A DNA stretch of 64,000 nt from Cellulomonas palmilytica. Lineage in GTDB: Bacteria > Actinomycetota > Actinomycetes > Actinomycetales > Cellulomonadaceae. Numbering within the stretch: position 1 is the stretch's first letter; every line of letters begins with the position of its first letter. A program made the position numbers and the translations under genes. The notes beneath the pieces are model-generated. The model searched no databases. It was not told the origin of the DNA and worked only from the letters and a program-made list of their open reading frames with translations. Location of the stretch: NCBI RefSeq assembly GCF_021590045.1, contig NZ_CP062221.1, positions 1,674,001-1,738,000 of the forward strand, read 5' to 3'. Shown one piece after another: positions 39,443 to 48,582 of this stretch.

Positions 39443-41517
39443 GTCGGTGCCTCCAGAGGAAGTTCTGCGCGAACGTGAGTGCCCTGGCGGTCCGCACTGT
39501 CGATCTCGCACCGACCACCTACCTCGACCGCCCTCTCCACCATGGAGGACAGCCCGACGCCGCGCCGGTGCTCCGGCGGGACGCCGCGCCCGTCGTCGGT
39601 GATCTCGAGGTGGAGGCGGTCGTCAAAGCTCACGCTGACGATGCACCGCTGGGCGCCGGAGTGCCGCACGACATTGGTGAGGGCCTCGCCGACGATGCGG
39701 TACGCCGCCACTTCCACGGCGGCCGGAAGCGGCGGCGTGGTCGGCGGTGCGTCGACCCGGATCGACAGGGCTCTGGCGCCGGCTCCGGCCTCGGTCTCGA
39801 AACGCCGGGCGTCGCCGCGGATGGCCTCGACGAGGCCGAACTGGTCGAGCGCGGGTGGGCGCAGGTCGTGCGCGAGGCGCCGTACCTCCTCGATCGCGTT
39901 CTGCAGCTCTGTGCTCAAGCTCGCGAGCATGGCCGCGACGCGCTCCGGGTCGTCGAGCCGGCGGCGCGCCGTGTCGAGTCCGAGCGCGACCGCGGCGAGC
40001 GTCGGGCCGAGCCCGTCGTGCAGGTCTCGGCGGAGGCGTCGGCGCTCCTCCTCGCGGGTTGCCAGGACGTGGGCGCGCGAGCGGCGCAGGTCGTCGGCGA
40101 GCAGGTAGGCGTGCGCGGCCACGCCGGCGTGGCGTGCGAGATCGGCCAGCAGCCGTCGGTCCGGCAGCGTCAGCTCTTCGCGTACCGAGCGCGGGGCAGC
40201 CAGCAGCACCCCGACCGGCTCGCCCTGGTGCGTCAGGACGAAGCGCACCGGCGTGCCCTGTGCCTCGCCGTAGGCGACTCCCGGGAGGTCATCGTCACCG
40301 CGACGCGGTCTGATCGCGACGTACGGGAGCCTCAACGTGACGGCGACCGACCTGACGATGCCTTCGAGCACGGCGTGCGGATCGGCGGCGGCCTGCACCT
40401 GGTGACCGAGCTGCGACAGCACCTCGTACGGATCACCCCGGCTTCCGAACGTCAGCCGGTCGACCGCGCGTTGCGCCCGGGCCCGCACAGGCAGCACCGC
40501 CAAGGCGACCGCCGCCGTCGCCACCGCCTGCGGTACGCCTTCGACGTGATCGGCCAGCACCAGCGAGGCGACCACCACGACACCGAGGTACAGCACCACC
40601 AAGCAGCCGCTGACCAGCGCGTACAGCAGCGTCCGGTTGATGACCCGGTCGACGTCGTAGAGCCCGTGCCGCAGCATCGCGATCCCCACCGCGACCTGCA
40701 GGACGACGAACTGCGAGAAGAACACGACCGCGGTCACGAGCTCCGGCAGGGCGTCGCTCAGGAGAGCCGAGAGCACGAACGCAGGGGCGAACCACGCCGC
40801 TCCGAGCGCGAACCACTTCAGCTGTCGGCGCTGGACCGGGTCGGCCCTGCGCCATCGCAAGGGCACCGCGACGGCGGACGCCAGGATCAGACCGAACAGG
40901 ACGACAACGCCCGCGTTCACGATGATCACGGCGATCTCGCCGAGCGCCCCGGAGGCGGCCCACGGAGAGGGCGCGGCGCCGTTCTGCGGGCCGGGTGTCA
41001 ACGGGCCCGCCACGCTCGTCATCACGGCCGCCGAGAGGGCCGCCGGCATGACCCACCGCCAGCGTGGCGAGGGCGGACGGCTGTCGGGAAACAGGAGCAG
41101 GATCCCGATCACGCAGAGCAGCGCACCGACATACGACCAGCCGATCAGCATTCCGGATGCCCAGCCGAGCTGCGTGTCGGACGACGGCATCCGCGTCTCG
41201 GCGACGTCGATACAGGCGAGAAGACCGATCGCAGCCCCCAGGCCGAGCCACAGCCAGCCGTAGACCAGATGCGGGAACCTCGACACGATCAGGGCCCCGA
41301 CGACCGGGGCGCCGGAGAAACCCAGGACACCCGCGACCTCCGCCCACCATGGTGGCGGGCCAGCGGGCTGTGTGATCGCGAGCACCACGCAGTCCGCGAG
41401 CACGCAGAGCACGGACAACCCGCAGACGGTCCACGCCGCGAGTCTCACGCGGTCGTCTGGCACCCGCCCGAGGACGCCGTGCAGCCCCGAGCCGGTCGCC
41501 ACGGCATCAGACGCCAT
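39439..41517 (-). CDS. Membrane histidine kinase (HisKA_3/NarL partner)
   Basis: 692 residues: nine to ten membrane helices in the first ~350 residues, a GAF-like region (about 365-480), dimerisation/phosphotransfer segment RRRLRRDLHDGLGPTLA with H500, and a HATPase_c domain with GEALTNVVRHSGA and DDGRGVPPEHRRGVGL. The multi-helix sensor has no large external loop, so it may sense the membrane or a lipophilic signal. Divergent from the EEP gene across a palindrome-rich 173-base region. Confidence 0.93.
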   Translation of the reverse strand: MASDAVATGSGLHGVLGRVPDDRVRLAAWTVCGLSVLCVLADCVVLAITQPAGPPPWWAEVAGVLGFSGAPVVGALIVSRFPHLVYGWLWLGLGAAIGLLACIDVAETRMPSSDTQLGWASGMLIGWSYVGALLCVIGILLLFPDSRPPSPRWRWVMPAALSAAVMTSVAGPLTPGPQNGAAPSPWAASGALGEIAVIIVNAGVVVLFGLILASAVAVPLRWRRADPVQRRQLKWFALGAAWFAPAFVLSALLSDALPELVTAVVFFSQFVVLQVAVGIAMLRHGLYDVDRVINRTLLYALVSGCLVVLYLGVVVVASLVLADHVEGVPQAVATAAVALAVLPVRARAQRAVDRLTFGSRGDPYEVLSQLGHQVQAAADPHAVLEGIVRSVAVTLRLPYVAIRPRRGDDDLPGVAYGEAQGTPVRFVLTHQGEPVGVLLAAPRSVREELTLPDRRLLADLARHAGVAAHAYLLADDLRRSRAHVLATREEERRRLRRDLHDGLGPTLAAVALGLDTARRRLDDPERVAAMLASLSTELQNAIEEVRRLAHDLRPPALDQFGLVEAIRGDARRFETEAGAGARALSIRVDAPPTTPPLPAAVEVAAYRIVGEALTNVVRHSGAQRCIVSVSFDDRLHLEITDDGRGVPPEHRRGVGLSSMVERAVEVGGRCEIDSADRQGTHVRAELPLEAPT

Positions 41518-41540
41518 ACTCGAAGGCTGTCACTGCCGCC

Positions 41541-41625
41541 GTCCCGTCGTCACGGGACACGCGTCTGCGGAACGGACGGGCCTCGTCCCGAGGTACGCGG
41601 GACATCGCCGTCCCTTGGCCGGGAC
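41541..41625. promoter_or_regulatory. Three GTCCC/GGGAC palindromes at the kinase/EEP divergent promoter
   Basis: GTCCCGTCGTCACGGGAC (41541-41558), GTCCCGAGGTACGCGGGAC (41585-41603) and GTCCCTTGGCCGGGAC (41610-41625). The spacer between GTCCC and GGGAC varies (8, 9, 6). Lying between divergent genes, they cannot be terminators and are good candidates for response-regulator sites. Confidence 0.55.
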
Positions 41626-41690
41626 AGCCTCCCGGCCCGGCAGGACCACGCGCCCTTACGGCTCTTCAGCCCAGCCGATGAGACTCGAGC

Positions 41691-42887
41691 ATGCGCACAC
41701 CTCATCCGCCCCGCGTGCTGGCGCTCGAGCCGTCGACCCGGACGCGTCGTCGGGCAGCAGCTGCTCCGGCTCTGCTCGTCCTGCTCTTCCTGCTCGCCTC
41801 GTCGTGCGGTGAGTCGGGCGGGGGACTGTCGGCGTTGGTCAAGGAGCGGTACCAGCTGACGATCATGACGCTGAACATCGCCGGCGCACTACCCGACTTC
41901 GGCGGGGACCCAGGCGTCGAGATGGCGTGGCGAGAACGGTACGCACGGATCGGTGCCGGGCTCCAAGAAGTGGGGTGGAGGCCCGACATCATCGCCCTGC
42001 AAGAGGTGACGGCACGCAAAGGGTGGTTCGGGGCGGGTGACGACCCCGACGACTACGAGGCGATGCAGGTCCTGATCCGTGGCCTGAAGGACGCCGTCGG
42101 GGTGGACTACCGGATCGCGTACCTCGGAGCGGTCGCCTCGAACCACCCCGGCCTGGTCCAGGGCCAAGCGGTGCTCTACAACGCGGCGCGCCTGCGGAAC
42201 ATCACCGCGCCCGGCATGACGTCGGTCCTCGAGGGCGACAAGCAGCCAGAGGTGCTCGGCGTGTACCCCCGCAAGAGCTACCCGTGCACGCCGTCGCAGG
42301 ACGCACCCGACGCCTGCGCGCTCCTCGACGGGGCCGGGCTCTTCTGGACGTCGGTCTTCTTCCGGACGGATGTGAGGAAGAGGACCTTCGAGTCCGGCCA
42401 CGTGCGCTTCGCGTTCGTCGCCGACGGCGAGCAGTTCACGTTCTACAACGTGCACCTGCATCCCCGGATCGTCGACGGCGCGGAGGTCAACGGCGCGTGG
42501 CGTGCACTACTCGACCTCGTCGAACGCGTCGAGGCCCACCCCTACTCGACCCGCGTGTACCCACCGATCGTCGCGGGTGACTTCAACGGAGGCGTCGAGG
42601 GCTTCCCGTCATTCCGGCAGATCGCGCCCGACGACGCCTCGGACCCCCTTCGGGGGAACGACATGGGCATCGACTTCGTCATCGCTGGCACACGGACAGG
42701 GCCGCCCACGACTGCCGGGACCACGTCCGGGACCGATCAGACGGACTACAGGTACGAGATCCGGGCCACCCGCACGGCCATCCTGCCCGAGCCGGACGTC
42801 GACGACCCGGACGGGCTGTGCGCTCCGCTCGACGTGGCGTGGTCCGACCACTGCGCGGTGCTCGTGCAGATCGAGCCGGCGACGTAG
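41691..42887 (+). CDS. Exported endonuclease/exonuclease/phosphatase-fold protein
   Basis: 398 residues. A basic then hydrophobic N-terminus ends in LASSC (C39), an imperfect lipobox, so it is secreted or lipid-anchored. The EEP fold follows with metal and catalytic residues in order: N in MTLNIAG, E in ALQEVTA, H in YNVHLHPR, GDFNG, and SDHCAVL at the end. Members include secreted DNases, sphingomyelinase-like and inositol-phosphatase-like enzymes; the substrate cannot be told. Weak ribosome site. Divergent from the two-component pair and sharing its palindromes. Confidence 0.85.
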   Translation: MRTPHPPRVLALEPSTRTRRRAAAAPALLVLLFLLASSCGESGGGLSALVKERYQLTIMTLNIAGALPDFGGDPGVEMAWRERYARIGAGLQEVGWRPDIIALQEVTARKGWFGAGDDPDDYEAMQVLIRGLKDAVGVDYRIAYLGAVASNHPGLVQGQAVLYNAARLRNITAPGMTSVLEGDKQPEVLGVYPRKSYPCTPSQDAPDACALLDGAGLFWTSVFFRTDVRKRTFESGHVRFAFVADGEQFTFYNVHLHPRIVDGAEVNGAWRALLDLVERVEAHPYSTRVYPPIVAGDFNGGVEGFPSFRQIAPDDASDPLRGNDMGIDFVIAGTRTGPPTTAGTTSGTDQTDYRYEIRATRTAILPEPDVDDPDGLCAPLDVAWSDHCAVLVQIEPAT

Positions 42888-42900
42888 CGGTCGGTCCGGT

Positions 42901-42985
42901 GTCCCGCGTCCCGGGTCGGAGCCGTCCCGTGCGGACGCCCAGAAGTGCCCGGACGCTACGGGACTGCCGTCCGTTACCGACGGGA
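42901..42985. promoter_or_regulatory. GTCCCG/CGGGAC boxes upstream of the lectin gene
   Basis: GTCCCG at 42901 and 42924, ACGGGAC at 42958-42964, and the dyad GTCCGT (42969) with ACGGGA (42980). Same core as the boxes at 41541-41625. Pairing is less regular here. Confidence 0.45.
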
Positions 42986-43034
42986 TGCAGTCCTCCTCAC
43001 GATCGGATCACGCAACTCACACCCAGGAGGGAAC

Positions 43035-43607
43035 ATGGCAACACACCGACCGTCGCTCGCCAGCGGCGCTCGTCGACGCACACATCGCGGCCGCGGTCCT
43101 CGGGTCGCCCTTCTCGCAGCCCTCTCGGCGCTGCTTCTTCTGCTGGCGATCGGCGCACCGGCACAAGCGGAGCCCGTTCCCGGGATCTGGTACCAGCTGG
43201 TCAGCCGCGACCGCAGCGAGTGCCTGACGGTGCAGTACGCCTCCCTCCGGCACGCCGCCGACGTACGGGTCGAGCAATGTCGCGAAGGCGCTCACCAGCA
43301 GTGGCGCGTCGTGCCCGTGGGGTACGGCTACTACCAGGTGCGGGCGAGGCACTCGGACATGTGTCTGGACGTCTACGACCGCCGCTGGGAGAACTGGACG
43401 AACGTGATCCAAGGCGTCTGCCAGGACCCCTACCTCAGCACCAGCTTCAACCAGCACTGGAGGCTCGTCGGAGTGGACGGCCACTACGAGCTCACACCCC
43501 GGCACGCAACCGGGATGTGCCTCAACAAGCACTACAACGACGCGATCATCTACCAGTGCAACCACGCGCCGTGGCAGCAGTGGCGCTTCGAGCGAGTGCC
43601 GACGTGA
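43035..43607 (+). CDS. Secreted ricin-type beta-trefoil lectin
   Basis: 190 residues. A signal peptide (basic stretch, hydrophobic ALLAALSALLLLLAIG, cleavage near AQA) is followed by one beta-trefoil with three repeats bearing QW-type motifs (HQQWRVVP, NQHWRLVG, WQQWRFER). Cysteines at regular spacing (ECLTVQ, DMCLDV, GMCLNK, QCNHA) suit disulphides. A stand-alone carbohydrate-binding module with no enzyme domain. AGGAGG before the ATG. Followed by a strong terminator. Confidence 0.88.
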   Translation: MATHRPSLASGARRRTHRGRGPRVALLAALSALLLLLAIGAPAQAEPVPGIWYQLVSRDRSECLTVQYASLRHAADVRVEQCREGAHQQWRVVPVGYGYYQVRARHSDMCLDVYDRRWENWTNVIQGVCQDPYLSTSFNQHWRLVGVDGHYELTPRHATGMCLNKHYNDAIIYQCNHAPWQQWRFERVPT

Positions 43608-43618
43608 GCTAGTCGCAC

Positions 43619-43650
43619 GACGCCGGCACCGCCCGTGCGGTGCCGGCGTC
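43619..43650 (+). terminator. Strong terminator after the lectin gene
   Basis: A perfect 14-bp stem (GACGCCGGCACCGC with GCGGTGCCGGCGTC) around the loop CCGT begins 12 bases after the stop. No T-run. Confidence 0.75.
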
Positions 43651-43844
43651 ACGACTGCACGGACGAACGGCACCACGCATGGTCCGCACGGCTGCTTCGC
43701 GCGTCGACGCGGTGTCGGCGAGTCGTGAAGAGGACGTGCAGGTCACCTCGGATCCCGCCCGGTATCAGAGGATATGTCCGGTCATGTCGTCGTCCCGACC
43801 GGTCCTGCGCCTATCCTGGGCGTCTCCGCCCGAGAGGACTGTGC

Positions 43845-45959
43845 GTGCGCAAGCGAGTGATCACGGCCGCCGCCGGCGTCGTCGGACTGGTCGTCATCGG
43901 CCTCGGGGTCGCGTCCGCGACCGTGTGGCGCGCCGACGACGTCATGGTCGCGACGACGACCGCGTCGTCGCACGTCGTCGTGACCGACCCCGGTGTCCTC
44001 GAGCTCGGGGGCGACCCCGCGACCGTGCGGGTCACGGCGTCCGACGGCGCCGAGGTCGTCGTCGTGGTGGGCCGTGACACGGACGTCGACGGGTGGGTCG
44101 GCTCCGACGACTACACGCGCGTCACGGGTCTGTCGGCCTGGGACGCGCTCGCGACGACGACGGGCGCGCCCGACGCGGCCGCCGTGCCGACCGATGCGCC
44201 GACCGATGCGCCGACCGCCGCCCCGACCGACGCCCCGACGCCGGCCCCCAGCGCGGCGGCGACGCCCGCGCCGACCGGCTCCCCGACGGCGAACCCGAGC
44301 GCCGCCGCCACGGCAGCGGCGTCCGCGACCCCGTCCGCGACGCCCACCGCGAAGGCGACCGCAGGAGCCGAGGCGCCCGCCGTCCCCACGCAGGCGAGCC
44401 CGGCCGGGAACGACAACTGGGTCGCCCAGGCGACCGGCGAGGGCAGCGCCGAGCTCGTGTGGCCCGCGCAGCCCGGGCGCTGGAGCCTGCTCGCGGTGAG
44501 CCGCGGCGAGGCCGCGCCGACCCTCGAGATCTCGTGGCCGCGCGTCGTCACGACGCCGTGGCTGTGGCCGTGCGTGGTCGTCGGTGCGCTGATCGCCGCG
44601 GCCGCCGGCGTGCTCCTGCTGCGTGACTGGTCGTCGCGCCGCACCGGCACCTGGGAGCCCGTGCACACCGGCAGCGTCCCCGTGGCCGCGACCGAGGGGC
44701 AGCCCCTGACGCGCCGCCGGCTGCGCGAGGCGCAGGAGGCCGCGCGCACCGGTCGTCCGCCGACCGGACCGGTCCCGCGCGTGACCGGTCCGCAGCAGAC
44801 CGTGCACGCCCCGCACGAGGAGGGACGGCACTCCTCCGCGCCGGCCCTCACACCGATCCCACCGCTCACGTCCGGCACGTCCCCGGTCACTCGGCCCGAC
44901 GACGCGCGTTCCGCCTCGTCGGCCCCGGTCGGCTCGTCGGCCACGCCCCGCCCCGAGGCCTCCGAGCCCGGTGCGGCCGCGGTTCCGGGTCGGTCCGCGC
45001 CGACCACCCCGATCGGCTCGGTCGCGCCGTCGGGCGAGCAGCGGCCGCCGAGCCGCCGCGCGCTGCGCGGCAGCTCGACCCCGACGTCCGCGATCCCGGT
45101 CGTCCCCGAGACCCCGGGCCGGCCGGCTCCCGTCTCCGCGCACCCGGCGCCCGCCGCGCCCTCCGCGCCCTCCGCGCCCTCCGAGCCCCCGACGACCCGG
45201 GCCGGCCTCCTGGCGCCGCAGCCGGCGCCGCCGGGCTCGACGCCCTCCGGGGCACCGTCGAGCGCGACCCCGCGAGCGGGCCGCCCGGCACCGGTCGCGG
45301 CCACGGGGTACCCGGTGGGCGGCCCGTCCTCCCCAGCGCCGTCTCCCGCCGCGCCGCGTCCCGCGGGTTCGTCCTCCTCGGCTCCGAGAGGCTCGGCTCC
45401 CGGGGCACCGGCGCCGTCCGGGCCGGCTCCCTCCGCGCCGGTCTCGAGGGACGCGGCCGCAGCACGCCCTGTTCCCACGGGCTCTGTTCCCACGGGCCCT
45501 GTTCCCACGAGCCCGGATGCGTCCGGTCCGGCGTCGTCGGTCCCGCCCGCCTCGTCGGCGCGGCCCGCGGCGTGGTCGACGCCCGGAGTGCCCGCACCCG
45601 CACCAGCGGGCGCCGCCGGGACCTCGGCCGCGGACCACGCGGGCCGCACCCGCCCGTCCTGGCTCGGCGCCCGCACCCCCGGCGCGCCCTCGGGGACCCC
45701 GGCACCGCCTCCCACCGGCTCGACCGGCCCGGTGCTGCCGAGCCCCGGCGGCTGGGTCCCGCACACGCCGACCGCACCGACCGCACCCGGTCCGGACACC
45801 GGCGCCCGTGCCGACGGCCGGACCGGCCCCGACGCCGCCGCCGACGCGAGCCCGGGCGAGACCGCCGGGTCGCGCGCCGACGCCTGGCGCCGCGCCTGGG
45901 GCCTGCCGGCCGCACCCGGCACCGACGAGGGCGCGCCGACGCAGGAGGGACAGCGATGA
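43845..45959 (+). CDS. Membrane protein with long disordered Pro/Ala/Ser tail
   Basis: 704 residues. TM1 at about 4-24, an extracytoplasmic domain (25-240) containing a Thr/Ala/Pro linker with PTDAP repeats (110-185) and a C-terminal sandwich-like part (WVAQATGEGSAELVWPAQ), TM2 at about 241-262, then a ~440-residue cytoplasmic tail of low complexity (Pro, Ala, Ser, Thr, Gly) with several short tandem repeats. No family recognised. GTG start at 43845 after GAGAGGA. Overlaps the lipoprotein gene by 4 bases, so they likely act together. Confidence 0.75.
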   Translation: MRKRVITAAAGVVGLVVIGLGVASATVWRADDVMVATTTASSHVVVTDPGVLELGGDPATVRVTASDGAEVVVVVGRDTDVDGWVGSDDYTRVTGLSAWDALATTTGAPDAAAVPTDAPTDAPTAAPTDAPTPAPSAAATPAPTGSPTANPSAAATAAASATPSATPTAKATAGAEAPAVPTQASPAGNDNWVAQATGEGSAELVWPAQPGRWSLLAVSRGEAAPTLEISWPRVVTTPWLWPCVVVGALIAAAAGVLLLRDWSSRRTGTWEPVHTGSVPVAATEGQPLTRRRLREAQEAARTGRPPTGPVPRVTGPQQTVHAPHEEGRHSSAPALTPIPPLTSGTSPVTRPDDARSASSAPVGSSATPRPEASEPGAAAVPGRSAPTTPIGSVAPSGEQRPPSRRALRGSSTPTSAIPVVPETPGRPAPVSAHPAPAAPSAPSAPSEPPTTRAGLLAPQPAPPGSTPSGAPSSATPRAGRPAPVAATGYPVGGPSSPAPSPAAPRPAGSSSSAPRGSAPGAPAPSGPAPSAPVSRDAAAARPVPTGSVPTGPVPTSPDASGPASSVPPASSARPAAWSTPGVPAPAPAGAAGTSAADHAGRTRPSWLGARTPGAPSGTPAPPPTGSTGPVLPSPGGWVPHTPTAPTAPGPDTGARADGRTGPDAAADASPGETAGSRADAWRRAWGLPAAPGTDEGAPTQEGQR
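45471..45515 (+). repeat. 15-bp tandem repeat in the disordered tail
   Basis: GTTCCCACGGGCTCT and close variants at 45471, 45486 and 45501, in frame. A further 9-bp repeat (CGCCCTCCG) lies near 45160-45187. Confidence 0.8.
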
Positions 45960-46972
45960 CCGCACCGCGCACGTCCGCGACCCGCCGCCTCGTCGGCGTG
46001 GCGTCCACGGCGACGCTCGCGCTGCTCGTCGGCGCCTGCTCGCCCGACCTCCCGCAGCCCGCGGCCCCCGCCGCGCCGGCCGTGGCACCCGCCGCGCTGT
46101 CCGTCCCGCAGTCCGAGCGCGTGCTGAGCACGCTCGGCGACGTCCTGTCGACCGCCGACGAGAAGCTCGACGCGACCGCGCTGAAGCCGCGCGTCGAGGG
46201 GCCCGCGCTCGCGATGCGCACGGCCGAGTACGTGCGCTCGTCGGCGACCGACGGCGCCAAGCAGCCGACGTCCCTGCCGACGACGGCGCTCGCGATGGTC
46301 GTCCCGCAGACGACCGCGTGGTCGCGCACGCAGCTCGTCGTGACCGAGCAGCCCGAGGACCTGCAGGCGCAGCGCATCCTCGTGCTCCGGCAGGACGCGC
46401 CGCGGTCGGTGTACAAGCTGTGGGGCTGGGCGCGCCTCATGCCCGGTGCGCAGATGCCGGCGACGGCACCCGCGGACGTGGGTTCCGAGCAGCTCGCGGC
46501 CGACGACGACAGCCTGCAGATGACGCCGGCGGACGCGCTCGAGCGGTTCATGGACGTCACGGCGAACGCCGACGCCTCCGAGTACGCGAAGCAGTTCGCG
46601 GACAGCCCGCTGGTCGACGAGATGGAGAAGGTCCGCGCGCAGGACCGCTCGTCGATGGGCACGGTCGGCGAGGCCGCGACGAGCTACACGATGGACCCGG
46701 TGCCCGCGACGTCGCTGCGGACGGTCGACGGTGGCGCGATCGTGACGGGCACGTTCTCCGCGGTCGCGCGCATGACGATCACGGGGGAGGGCTCGTCGCT
46801 CCCGCTGTCGGACCCGTTCTACGCGGCCCTCGCGGGAACCAGCACGGCGACCAAGGAGTTCAAGCGCACGTACACGGGCGTCGTCGTCCTGTACGTGCCG
46901 CCGGAGGGCTCGGACGCGCAGGTGCGCGTGCTCGCGGGCGAGCTCGTGGTGACGGCGGCGACCGCTTCCTGA
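45956..46972 (+). CDS. Lipoprotein of unknown function
   Basis: 338 residues. Signal and lipobox LVGAC with C28, a Pro/Ala linker, then a soluble domain of about 290 residues (PQSERVLSTLGDVLSTADEKL through VRVLAGELVVTAA) without a recognised catalytic motif. Probably faces the outside of the membrane next to the partner encoded just upstream; the genes overlap by 4 bases. GCAGGAGGG precedes the ATG. Confidence 0.8.
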   Translation: MTAPRTSATRRLVGVASTATLALLVGACSPDLPQPAAPAAPAVAPAALSVPQSERVLSTLGDVLSTADEKLDATALKPRVEGPALAMRTAEYVRSSATDGAKQPTSLPTTALAMVVPQTTAWSRTQLVVTEQPEDLQAQRILVLRQDAPRSVYKLWGWARLMPGAQMPATAPADVGSEQLAADDDSLQMTPADALERFMDVTANADASEYAKQFADSPLVDEMEKVRAQDRSSMGTVGEAATSYTMDPVPATSLRTVDGGAIVTGTFSAVARMTITGEGSSLPLSDPFYAALAGTSTATKEFKRTYTGVVVLYVPPEGSDAQVRVLAGELVVTAATAS

Positions 46973-47039
46973 CACGATCGCGTCGTCCGCGGGCGACGCG
47001 TGGCGGACATTGGCACGACGCACGACGAAGGACGGCCCG

Positions 47040-47966
47040 ATGGCGATGAACGACCCCCAGCGACCCCGGCTCGACGCGCGGGGAGCCGTCGACCTGTCGT
47101 CGCTCGCGAAGCCGACCCCGCCGCCCGGCTCGCCGGGCGGGCTGCCGACCCCGGGCGCGTACGTGGTGGACGTCGACGAGGCGTCGTTCCCGGAGCTGGT
47201 GCGCCAGTCGACGCAGTACCCGGTGCTGGTGGTGCTGTGGGCGACGTGGTCCGAGGCCAGCCAGCAGGTCGTCGCGGACCTGGGTGCGCTGGCCGACGAG
47301 GACGCGGGCCGGTGGCTGCTCGCGCGTGTCGACCTCGACGCGAACCCGCAGATCGCGCAGGCGTTCGGGGCGCAGTCGGCACCGATGGTCGCCGCCGTGC
47401 TCGCGGGCCAGCCGGTGCCGCTCTTCCAGGGCCCGGCGCCGCGCGAGCAGATCCGGCCGGTGGTCGACCAGGTGCTCCAGGCCGCGCAGGCCAACGGCCT
47501 GACGGGCACGGTCACCGCACGCGAGGTCCCGCAGGAGGCGCCCGAGCCCGAGCTGCCGCCGCTGCACCAGAAGGCGTACTACGCGATCGAGCGCGACGAC
47601 CTCGAGACGGCGACCGCCGCGTACGAGCAGGCGCTGCGGGAGAATCCGCGCGACCACGACGCACGGGCGGGGCTCGCGCAGGTCGGGCTGCTCGCACGCA
47701 CCCGCGACGCCGACCTCGCCGCGGTGCGGACCGCGGCGGCCGACCGACCGACCGACGTCGACGCACAGCTCGCTGTCGCCGACCTGGACGTCCTGGGCGG
47801 GAAGGTGGTCGACGCGTTCGACCGGCTCGTCGACCTGCTGCGCGCGACCGCGGGCGACGACCGCGAGCGGGTCCGGGTCCGCCTGGTCGAGCTCTTCGAG
47901 GTCGTCGGCGGCGAGGACCCGCGCGTCGTGGCGGCCCGCCGCGCGATGGCGAGTGCGCTCTACTGA
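47040..47966 (+). CDS. Thioredoxin-fold plus TPR protein (YbbN/CnoX-like)
   Basis: 308 residues. Thioredoxin fold at about 40-150, where the active-site position reads WATWSEASQ instead of WCxxC, so it cannot do disulphide chemistry. TPR-like helices follow (about 175-300, YYAIERDDLETATAAYEQAL and ENPRDHDARAGLAQVG). Matches the YbbN/CnoX layout, a chaperone-like holdase. GAAGGA is 7 bases before the ATG at 47040; earlier in-frame starts are unsupported. Cytoplasmic. Confidence 0.85.
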   Translation: MAMNDPQRPRLDARGAVDLSSLAKPTPPPGSPGGLPTPGAYVVDVDEASFPELVRQSTQYPVLVVLWATWSEASQQVVADLGALADEDAGRWLLARVDLDANPQIAQAFGAQSAPMVAAVLAGQPVPLFQGPAPREQIRPVVDQVLQAAQANGLTGTVTAREVPQEAPEPELPPLHQKAYYAIERDDLETATAAYEQALRENPRDHDARAGLAQVGLLARTRDADLAAVRTAAADRPTDVDAQLAVADLDVLGGKVVDAFDRLVDLLRATAGDDRERVRVRLVELFEVVGGEDPRVVAARRAMASALY

Positions 47967-48085
47967 CCTCCACCGCCCTCGACCGTCACCGAGGTGCGCG
48001 ACCGTCGCGCGATCCGTGCACGACCCCGCACGATCCCGCACGATCAGCCGCACGGCGCCGCCGGCGGCGGGCGTCCGACACGAGC

Positions 48086-48119
48086 GTGAGGCCGGCTCCT
48101 CCCGAGGAGCCGGCCTCAC
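48086..48119 (+). terminator. Terminator after the thioredoxin-TPR gene
   Basis: A perfect 15-bp stem (GTGAGGCCGGCTCCT with AGGAGCCGGCCTCAC) and loop CCCG. A second smaller hairpin (CCTCCCC/GGGGAGG, 48142-48163) follows. It insulates the rrn operon. Confidence 0.75.
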
Positions 48120-48299
48120 GTGTCTCGAGCCTCACGTGCGTCCTCCCCGGCCGGTCGGGGAGGGCCGACGAGGTGCTCCGGCGAGAGCGTCCGAGGGTCC
48201 GCCGAGGGGCGCGGGGCGGCCGCGGCCGACCGCAGGGAGGGTAGATCCGCGTGATCACGCGGATCAGGACGCGGTGACCGGCGTCACCACGTCACGGAT

Positions 48300-48329
48300 T
48301 TGATCTGGGCGCCGTCCGCTGCGTAATGT
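48300..48329 (+). promoter_or_regulatory. rrn promoter candidate P1
   Basis: TTGATC (48300-48305), 18-base spacer, TAATGT (48324-48329). Confidence 0.5.
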
Positions 48330-48497
48330 TCTCGATGTCGCCCGGCAGGGAGGAACGGACACCGCGGATCGAACCGCGATGGCTGGTCCCGCAGGTGACA
48401 CCCCCCCGGAGCTCTTCGAGCCGACGACCATGTCGCCGGCCATGAGAAGCGCGCCGGATGCGGGCCCGACCGATCAACGAACCCTCGAACACGGGGT

Positions 48498-48526
48498 TTG
48501 ACGAGCGGAACTGGAACCGCTAAGTT
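48498..48526 (+). promoter_or_regulatory. rrn promoter P2
   Basis: TTGACG (48498-48503), 17-base spacer, TAAGTT (48521-48526); the better of the two rrn promoters, about 285 bases before 16S. Confidence 0.7.
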
Positions 48527-48582
48527 AGAGAGGTTGCCTCCGGGCCGCGATCGAAAGATCGCGAACGGATGCGCGTCTGTTC

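Noticed and set aside
42901..42985. GTCCC/GGGAC boxes as a terminator of the EEP gene
   Set aside because: The arms are irregularly spaced, and the same core is present between divergent genes at 41541-41625, where termination makes no sense; some termination role here cannot be excluded.
45150..45520. Repeats in the Pro/Ala-rich gene as a CRISPR-like array
   Set aside because: Units are contiguous 9- and 15-base in-frame repeats without spacers.
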